Assembly: GCA_946409435.1 (NCBI GenBank)
Contig: CAMJWJ010000010.1
Location: forward strand, 1 to 37,345
Direction of reading: 5' to 3'
Source of the DNA: an uncultured Prevotella sp.
Lineage (GTDB): Bacteria > Bacteroidota > Bacteroidia > Bacteroidales > Bacteroidaceae
DNA length: 37,345 nt
The first letter of the stretch is position 1, and each line of letters starts with the position of its first letter. Under the pieces are notes generated by a model. It had not been told where the DNA came from, ran no database searches, and worked only from the letters and a program-made list of their open reading frames with translations. Both the position numbers and the translations under genes were made by a program. Below, in pieces: positions 15,538 to 22,300 of this stretch.

Positions 15538-17790
15538 ATGTACGACAAGCCACAAGGTTCAAGCACCATGAAGAAACGCTGCACAGCACTCTTCAGCGCT
15601 GTTGCCGCCGTAGCGGCCGTAGTGCTGTTTTGGTGCATGCTGGCAGAAACGACCGTCAGCGAGTGCATCATGATCGATTATCTGAGGACGTTCAAAGGCT
15701 CCTATTTGGTGGTGGGCGTCTGGTGGGTAGCATTGGTAACCTTCGTCTGTCAGCTGGGAAAGTGGATATGGCATGCCGACCGCGCCAATCGCCACAGCCT
15801 GCACGTCAGGCTGCTGGGCAGCATCATGCTCCTGCTATGGGCCACGGGATGGGTGCTGATGACACAGGCGTTTATACTGACGCAACAGGACCGACAGCTA
15901 CTCAGTGCCGAACAGCTCATCCGCCCTGCAATAGCAGCACTCAACCTCTTCGTGCTCAACATCGACAGCTACATAATCAACGCGCTCAGCGACTATCCCA
16001 AACTCAGGGGAGCCATCACGCTGACCAGCCTGCTGGCATTCCTGTGTACCATCGTCCTGTTCCTGAGCCTGGTATCCGAACGGCTACTGGCCTATCTGAG
16101 GCTGAGGTGGTCGAGGGTCAGCAAACACTGTCCGCACGTCTACGTATTCTTCGGACTCAACGAGGCCACCGAGCTGTTAGCCAAGGACACAAGAGACCAC
16201 GACCCCAAGAGCCTGAGAGTCGTGATAGAAAAGAGCGGCGACAATCATGACGACGACAAGAGCAGTTGGAACCGGGTGAAAGCCATGATGACCCACCGAC
16301 GGGAGACCTTCCGCCGGACGAGGGATGCCGGTACACTGCTCTCCCTGAGCAGTGTCGAACTGTCGGAGATAGGCGTCGGCAAGAAGGATGTCCTTGGCGA
16401 GGCGAGCATCGGGCTGGTGAAGCAGCGCATCGGCCGACTGGCCAGCATGTCCGGCGAGGACCGTAGGCTACACCTCTTCTTCCTGTCGGACGACGAGGAG
16501 CAGAACATGCTCTCGGCGGCAATCGTCAAAGGGGACGTCACTATCAGCCGCGCCAGCGAGCAGGGCGTCAAGGTGGTCATCTACTGTCATGCACGCCGCA
16601 ACAGTGTGAACCAGGTGCTGGAAGAGTCGGCACCGATGAAGAATGTGGAGATACGCCTCATCGACTCCGCAAGGCTATCGGTAGAGTTGCTGAAACGACA
16701 GGTTGAGAACCACCCCGTCAGGTACGTCGACATCGACGACGAGCGTAACCCGGGAACCGTGAAAAGCGAGTTCAACAGCCTTGTGGTAGGACTGGGTGAG
16801 ACGGGACGCGACGCCGTCAGGTTCCTTTATGAGTTCGGCGCATTCATGAGCGATGGCTCCGACAGCGAGCACGCCGAGAGAAGCCCCTTCCATTGCTACA
16901 TAGCAGACAACGAGATGAAAAACAGGGAGGGGCTGTTTGCCGCCACGGCCCCAGAGGCTGTTAAGGCAAGAAACAGCGACGGGTCGAGTCTGCTGACGTT
17001 CGTCCATGCCAACACTGGCTCAACGGCATTTGCCGACCTGCTGAACAAGATAGCCGGGACGTTGAACTACGTTGTGGTGGCCATGGGCAGCGACGTCGAG
17101 AACACGACGCTGGCGGTGAGCATCATGAAACGGCTGATGGCCAGCGGCAACAACCTGAAAAAAACACGAATACTTGTCAAGGTGGGCGGCAACCGACACA
17201 TCGGACACTTCCGTAAAATCGCGGAACACTATAACCAGATCGTCGGCAGCCCCTGCATGGATGTCTTCGGCGACTATGAAGACATCTTCAGCTATCAACT
17301 CGTGGTGGAGGACCAGTTCAGGAAGGACGCAGAGCAGTTCTACGACAGCTATCGAAAAACCATGCTGAGACGTGAGCTGACACAGAAGAGCAACTCATGG
17401 GAGGAACGGCGCGACAAGCTAACGGGCAACGGCCATCCTACATACGAGAACCTGAGGAAGCTACGCAGACAGACACAACAGGACATGAGCAATGCGTGGC
17501 ACCAGCTGACAAAGCGCGAACTGATGAAGGGTAAGACGACAAGCCAACTGATGCTCAACATGGCCATCACGGAACACCTGCGGTGGTGTGCGTCGCACGA
17601 AATGCTGGGTTACAAAAAGGGAGAAAAGACGGACGAACGGCAGCAAAGGCACAACTGCCTGGTCAGCTGGCAGGAACTGGACGAGGTCTCCAAGAGAGTC
17701 AGCGAGGAAAGCGGCACAAGCGTTGACTACAAGAAGTACGACTTTGCCGTAGTTGAAACGACTATTGCACTCATGGACAAACAACTATGA
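15538..17790 (+). CDS. Four-TM protein with two Rossmann domains and C-terminal RyR domain
   Basis: A 750-aa membrane protein. Transmembrane segments are predicted at about 16-37, 56-78, 92-114 and 159-181. A first TrkA-N/RCK-like Rossmann segment starts at 199 (HVYVFFGLNEATELLAKD) and a second at about 412 (SLVVGLGETGRDAVRFL, with GxGxxG). The C-terminus (about 670-748) is a RyR domain: AITEHLRWCASHEMLGYKKG, then RHNCLVSWQEL and YDFAVVETTIALM. Tandem Rossmann units after a membrane domain recall ligand-gated channels of the RCK type, but I see no K+ selectivity filter. The start at 15538 is seven bases after the previous stop; M11 at 15568 is an alternative. It is probably the membrane effector or receptor of the cluster. 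The stop codon lies in a heptamer array. Confidence 0.75.
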   Translation: MYDKPQGSSTMKKRCTALFSAVAAVAAVVLFWCMLAETTVSECIMIDYLRTFKGSYLVVGVWWVALVTFVCQLGKWIWHADRANRHSLHVRLLGSIMLLLWATGWVLMTQAFILTQQDRQLLSAEQLIRPAIAALNLFVLNIDSYIINALSDYPKLRGAITLTSLLAFLCTIVLFLSLVSERLLAYLRLRWSRVSKHCPHVYVFFGLNEATELLAKDTRDHDPKSLRVVIEKSGDNHDDDKSSWNRVKAMMTHRRETFRRTRDAGTLLSLSSVELSEIGVGKKDVLGEASIGLVKQRIGRLASMSGEDRRLHLFFLSDDEEQNMLSAAIVKGDVTISRASEQGVKVVIYCHARRNSVNQVLEESAPMKNVEIRLIDSARLSVELLKRQVENHPVRYVDIDDERNPGTVKSEFNSLVVGLGETGRDAVRFLYEFGAFMSDGSDSEHAERSPFHCYIADNEMKNREGLFAATAPEAVKARNSDGSSLLTFVHANTGSTAFADLLNKIAGTLNYVVVAMGSDVENTTLAVSIMKRLMASGNNLKKTRILVKVGGNRHIGHFRKIAEHYNQIVGSPCMDVFGDYEDIFSYQLVVEDQFRKDAEQFYDSYRKTMLRRELTQKSNSWEERRDKLTGNGHPTYENLRKLRRQTQQDMSNAWHQLTKRELMKGKTTSQLMLNMAITEHLRWCASHEMLGYKKGEKTDERQQRHNCLVSWQELDEVSKRVSEESGTSVDYKKYDFAVVETTIALMDKQL

Positions 17791-17884
17791 ACTGTGAACT
17801 ATGAACTATGAACTATGAACTGTGAACTATGAACTGTGAACTATGAACTATGAACTGTGAACTATGAACTATGAACTATGAACT
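17786..17884 (+). repeat. Heptanucleotide tandem array (TATGAAC/TGTGAAC)
   Basis: About 14 units of TATGAAC or TGTGAAC fill the space between the two RyR genes. The array supplies the TGA stop of the upstream gene (17788-17790) and the ATG start of the downstream one (17871, then the codons NYE). Each frame meets TGA every 21 bases, so no longer N-terminus is possible. Unit gain or loss would change spacing between stop and start. Confidence 0.85.
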
Positions 17885-18173
17885 ATTATACTCTCCACAG
17901 CCTATAGACACTTCGGACGTCACGCTGCCGGCCGAGCTGCGGGAACTGACAGAACAGATGGCTAAAAACGTCCATGAAGTATGGGCCGAGACTCGTATCA
18001 AGCAGGGTTGGACCTATGGCAAACAGCGCAACGACACGCTGAAGACCCACCCTTGTCTCGTCCCCTACGAAGAATTGCCCGAAGAGGAGAAGGAGTACGA
18101 CCGTAACACCGCTGTCGGCACGTTGAGACTCATCATGAAGCTCGGCTTCCAGATAATGCCAGTCACAAAATGA
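17871..18173 (+). CDS. Stand-alone RyR-domain protein
   Basis: A 100-aa soluble protein that is almost only a RyR domain (about 28-97): NVHEVWAETRIKQGW, TYGKQRND, THPCLVPYEELPEEEK and YDRNTAVGTLRLIMKLGF follow the family pattern closely, better than the domain fused to the upstream membrane protein. RyR domains take their name from ryanodine receptors, where they are repeated modules; bacterial examples are mostly uncharacterised and are candidate ligand-binding units. The ATG at 17871 is inside the heptamer array and is the only start that keeps the first strand; the next Met is residue 30. It is the last gene of the cluster, and pairing with the membrane RyR protein, as a soluble competitor or subunit, is inferred. 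Confidence 0.8.
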   Translation: MNYELLYSPQPIDTSDVTLPAELRELTEQMAKNVHEVWAETRIKQGWTYGKQRNDTLKTHPCLVPYEELPEEEKEYDRNTAVGTLRLIMKLGFQIMPVTK

Positions 18174-18194
18174 GCTATACGCCCAAGATTATTC

Positions 18195-18416
18195 TTAGAT
18201 ATTCAGCAGGAGCGTCTTGCTGATAGCCTCTATATGCTTTGGTCTTACTCCACAATCTTTTGCTGTCTCAGACCAAGATGCTACCGTGGAGAGAACTTCC
18301 TCGATGATGCGGTTGGCATCACGTATGCCGATGTTCTGTGCCACAGCCAACAAGTCCTCCCGAGTAAAGTCACGGTGTTCTGTCAAAACGGCGTGTCATA
18401 AAGTGGTTGCAGTCAC
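18195..18416 (-). pseudogene. hipA: Decayed hipA (toxin kinase remnant)
   Basis: Directly after hipB on the minus strand are two hipA pieces. The first, around 18399-18373, reads HFMTRRFDRTP and then TGA; TRRFDR is a conserved HipA core motif. The second, ending at 18195, reads DFTREDLLAVAQNIGI and DANRIIEEVLSTVASWSETA, the typical HipA C-terminus, but in another frame and opening only at a TTG (18386). The N-terminal half and about 150 core residues including the kinase active site are missing. The gene is thus a deletion plus frameshift relic and cannot make an active kinase. Confidence 0.8.
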
Positions 18417-18719
18417 TTAATCTTTCTTTGTTCTTACGCGTTTTACCTGCTTGCCCTGCATCTTCAACAGTTCCATTGGCGATGGTTTCTGTTCGGGTAC
18501 AAGCAAGTCTAAGTTTTCAAGCATTCCAAGCGTTCTCATGACACTGATTAATAATGAGAACGAAACAGACTGTCCACTCTCTATTTTGGCGATGGTGCTC
18601 ACACCAACGCCCGATTCAGCGGCCAGTTCCTGCTGTTTCATCCCTCTTGCTATGCGATAGGCTTTCAGCCTCGTTCCGAGCCTCTTCAATATAGCTGTAT
18701 CACTAAGTTCTGTCCACAT
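18417..18719 (-). CDS. hipB: HipB-like XRE-family antitoxin/repressor
   Basis: A 100-aa DNA-binding protein with a Cro/C1-type helix-turn-helix: LGTRLKAYRIARGMKQQELAAESGVGVSTIAKIESG (helices in about residues 14-50). The C-terminal tail is basic (KQVKRVRTKKD), usual for HipB. It would repress its own operon and, in an intact module, bind and silence HipA. Here hipA is broken, so this is an orphan antitoxin that may persist as a regulator or block a related HipA elsewhere. Start ATG 18719; a TACCTTTG box lies at 18828-18835 and an imperfect palindrome at 18771-18795 could be its operator. Confidence 0.85.
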   Translation of the reverse strand: MWTELSDTAILKRLGTRLKAYRIARGMKQQELAAESGVGVSTIAKIESGQSVSFSLLISVMRTLGMLENLDLLVPEQKPSPMELLKMQGKQVKRVRTKKD

Positions 18720-18770
18720 ATTATCAATGAAGTCTTATGTATTTCGGTTGCAAGGCTGCGGTTAAGCGAG

Positions 18771-18795
18771 GGCAATCAAACAGGTTTGAATTGCC
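18771..18795. promoter_or_regulatory. Imperfect palindrome upstream of hipB (operator candidate)
   Basis: GGCAAT-CAAAC on the left pairs with GTTTG-A-ATTGCC on the right, with one bulged base and an AG centre. It lies between the -7 box and the hipB start, where an autorepressor would act. Confidence 0.45.
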
Positions 18796-18827
18796 GAACG
18801 AAAGCAGGCTCGCATCATTTCATGGTG

Positions 18828-18835
18828 CAAAGGTA
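18828..18835 (-). promoter_or_regulatory. -7 box for hipB
   Basis: TACCTTTG on the minus strand, about 109 bases before the hipB ATG, leaving a leader of about 100 bases that contains the palindrome. Confidence 0.5.
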
Positions 18836-18925
18836 TAAATAAAAATTGTAAATACAAAGATAAAAGCCAAAAATATTGCAAAACCATTGCAAAAACAACG
18901 ATTAATCTTTATTCGTAGTTACTAT

Positions 18926-18963
18926 ATAGGGGTCGTGTCTGCTACTTTTGACACGACCCCTAT
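18926..18963. repeat. Perfect 14-bp inverted repeat hairpin
   Basis: ATAGGGGTCGTGTC (18926-18939) and GACACGACCCCTAT (18950-18963) are perfectly complementary around a 10-base loop containing a T-run. No T-tract follows the stem on either strand. It may be a terminator for the leftward 41-aa gene, or a leftover end of a small mobile element; no gene marks either. Confidence 0.55.
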
Positions 18964-19128
18964 TACTATTTCCTATCTCAGCTAAGCTGAATGGTTTCCG
19001 TCCTTGCTTATGCCAGGAGCAAATCCCAGCCAGTCGCCGTAGTTTGGTACATATTCAGGTTGTTGCTCACCACTTGCTTGAAGCAAGAACGATTAAAGCT
19101 ATTATTTGAATCATTCTCAAAATCTCCA

Positions 19129-19254
19129 TTAATCAATTTCATTACCCCACAGAGGGGCATCTGTCGGTTCTTCACCGCTACCAGCCAGTAGGTGAACCTG
19201 ATGTTGCAGAATGACTACTTGCATCGCAGGCTTCTCATATATTTCCTTTTTCAT
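19129..19254 (-). CDS. 41-aa peptide of the short Prevotella KP-x-MQVV type
   Basis: ATG at 19254 to TAA at 19129 encodes 41 residues beginning KKEIYEKPAMQVVILQHQ and containing HLLAGSGEEP. Small Bacteroidales proteins with a Lys/Glu-rich start, the block KPxMQVV and a following LLAGS are common and often sit near secreted or surface proteins; they are sometimes likened to double-glycine-type leader peptides, but their role is not established. There is no signal peptide. The frame is preserved although the flanks are non-coding, which supports it being real. Downstream, a further open frame without a start runs to about 19010 and may be a frameshifted extension. Low-to-moderate certainty. Confidence 0.5.
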   Translation of the reverse strand: MKKEIYEKPAMQVVILQHQVHLLAGSGEEPTDAPLWGNEID

Positions 19255-19275
19255 ATTCGAATCATTTTTTTTTGT

Positions 19276-19358
19276 GAACACGAATCTCTCGAATCTTACA
19301 AATCTTTGGCTGTGCCTGACAGGATTTTTAATTCGTCGGATTCGTGAAATTCGTGTTC
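19276..19358. repeat. Long imperfect inverted repeat around the 3' end of the giant gene
   Basis: GAACACGAATCTCTCGAATC (19276-19295) matches the reverse complement of GATTCGTGAAATTCGTGTTC (19339-19358) with two mismatches; the loop is 43 bases. It lies just downstream of the 1869-aa gene stop at 19367 and could act as its terminator or RNA 3' stabiliser. Confidence 0.5.
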
Positions 19359-19366
19359 GTTGATAA

Positions 19367-22300
19367 TTACTTAATTACGATCTTTTTACCATTATTAATA
19401 TACAGTCCTTTCTGCGTTGGCTTACCGCTTAGCTTTCTGCCCTGCAGGTCGTACCAACCGTCAGCGTCAGCATAATTGTCAATTGTCCATTGTCCATTGT
19501 CAATTGTTCCGATGCCTGTTGTCTGGCCGTTGGCTCCTACCAGACGCACGATGATGCTGCTGGGCAGTTCCTCCTCCGTAGCTGCTGCACCACGCGAGAG
19601 GGAACGGGCTTGATTTGGTACGCCTACATACGACAGGTAGCAGCGCATAGGCTTGGCAGAAGCGCCTGTAGTGAGGCGAACGAACTGACCTGCCTCCACG
19701 CTCTTATCATCAGCAGAGGTGCCGCTGGAAGCAGCGAAACCATAGTCATGGGTCTCAACCTCATTCCATAACTTCTTACTATATGTACCGTGGAACACCC
19801 ATCCTTCAGTATCAGAATCGAGACAGTTGCCGCCGCCCGTGGTGTTCAGCGTCACTGTACTCCAGCTTGAGCCAAGATTAAAGGTCACTTTTCCGTCAAC
19901 AAGCTCATTGTTTGGCATCAGCAGGTACGGCGTGTTGGCCTGTAGCGTTGCCGTTTCGGTCATCGTGGCCTCCCACTTGCCTGCCGTTTCATTCTTCGTA
20001 ACGCCCGTGAACTTGTAGAGCGTGCCGCCCGTCAGCGTCTGTCCTTCGCCAAGCGAGAACGGCAACATCACAGTGGATGGCTTGCCCTCGGTAAACGTGC
20101 GGTTGTAGGTCACGCTATTCACTTCAACATCCACGGGGATGCTCACCGTCGTCTCCGATGAGCCGTTGAATGTGGCGGAGACGTTATAGTATTCCTTCGT
20201 CAGTGTCACGCCAGTGTAATCTAATGGTTTCAGCGTTCTGTTGTTGATGCCGTGTTCTATTTGATCATTATCGAGCGTTCCGCTCCAGATTACCCCGTAG
20301 TCATCAACAAGCGTCTTGCCGTCGGCAATCTGGAGTCCATTTTGAGGATTGTAGGCTTTGACATAGATTTGGTCGGTGGCGTTGGTATAGCCCAAGATAA
20401 TCTTACCGCTCATGGTCTTGAGTCCCTTATACCGTGCCCACAATTTTCCGCCAAGAATGCTGATGGAACCGCCGGAAATGTCGCCGTTGGCACCTTCTCC
20501 GCTCTCTACATCGAGTGTACCACCGAGGAGGGTGACGCTGTTGTTAGCATAGATGCAGGCACCATTGCCGTCAAAGATCACTACATTGCCGCTATACTGG
20601 GTGTAGTAATTTACATTATTAATGCCATCCTCACTGTATGCTTTCAGCCAGCCGGTACCTCCGCTCTGACCGTAGATGGTGAGATTATGGTTTTGGCAAT
20701 CCATGATTGTAGCATTCAGCTGTTCGTCCTTTCCGATGCTCATGATGCAGCCGTCGCCGAGAATCAGCGTCACGTCGCCGCTGAGGGTAATCTGGCCCGT
20801 GTAGTCGACGTTTTCGTTCACCACATACCAGCCCGCAGCGAGTGTCGTCATGGTGTTGTCCAGCGGGATGGCAATGACATTCTCGTGCAGTGTGCCGCTG
20901 GCCTCGACATACGAGGTGATGACAGCACGACGCAGCGTCTTGCCGCCGATTGCGATTCTTTGTTCGTACGTCAGCGTGCCGCTGTAACCGTTCATACCAT
21001 TGCTGGCCACAGTGCCGTCGGTGAGGGCCTTGCCGTCGGCTATCTTCACGGCGCCATATCCTGAGCTGTAACTGCTGGCCTGTATGAAGTCGGTGGCATT
21101 GGTGCAACTGAGGGTGATGTCATTATCCGCCCAAATGCCCCCACTGTTTCCTGTCGCAGTAAGTTGGCCGCCGCTGAAAGTGAAATCATTGTCGAAGTCG
21201 AAGCCTATGAAATCATCCGTGCAGCGAATACCGATGTAGCCGCTTGCCGTGACCGTGGCGCCAGTCTGCACATAGTTGCCGACACAGACGGCTATACCAT
21301 AATCGCCAGTAGTCGCGACGCTAAGCGTTCCCTCGCCGCTGACGAAGAGTGTGTAATCGCTTAAAATACCTTCGCTCGTTGCGGTGTTGACGGTCATCGT
21401 CTTGCCGTCGTCAATGATGAGATGAGTATCGCCAAGGAGGTTGAGCGTGTGGTCGAAGGTGATGTCGCTATCCACCTTATACCAGCCTCCGGCGAAGTTG
21501 GTCACTGTATTGTCTGTCAGTGCTACAGCCGATGCCTCGTCAGCACCGCCTGCAAGGGCAGAAACGAAGGTAACGGTGAGGTTGACGTATGTGCCGTCCT
21601 TCATGTCGTTGGGCACGGTGAGTGTGGCGGTAGTACCGTTGATGGGTAGTTTGAGCCCGCTCGCAGTCCAACTGTTATTAGTATATCCGTATGCTATGCT
21701 TACGGCATAGCCACTCTCAGGTGCAAGGGTCAGCGTAACATCTGTACCCTTCTCAGCCGCAACGCCAAACGTCTCTCCGCTTGCCGCGCTCTTATCATTG
21801 TATGTCACCGTGCCGTTGCCCGTCACATTGACCACGACGGTCGATGGCAGGATGGTGAACTCCTTCGCAACGCTGCCCAACGGCGTGTAGTCGCCCTTGA
21901 AGGTGACGGTTGCCGTTGCCGTGCCTACATTCGTGTTGTCCGTATAGGAATAATCATAGTCCGTGCCTTTGGTAAGGATGAGCGAGCCGATTGTCACCTG
22001 TGGTTCAGGCTTAATCTCACTACCCGTGTAGGTCTGTTCGGGAACATCGGCAATCACTGGTTTCTGTACAATAAGTCTGCGATTACCGTCTGTGCCAATA
22101 GTGAAATAGTCGGTCTTGCTGGCGGTCACATTGGTTTCGCCGTGCTTATAGACCACGCTACCGAAGTCATTGATGCTCGATGCGTCAACCTTGTCGATGT
22201 CGTCGTAAATCGTCACGGTGCCGATTTGATAAGTGGCGTGGTAGATGTTGTCCCCTGCGCCTATGCCGTCAGCACCATTACCGCCATCAGCCGTCACGCC

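Noticed and set aside
17786..17884. Heptamer array considered as a CRISPR-like or iteron array
   Set aside because: Units are contiguous 7-mers with no spacers and they form the ends of two genes, so a simple tandem repeat explains them.
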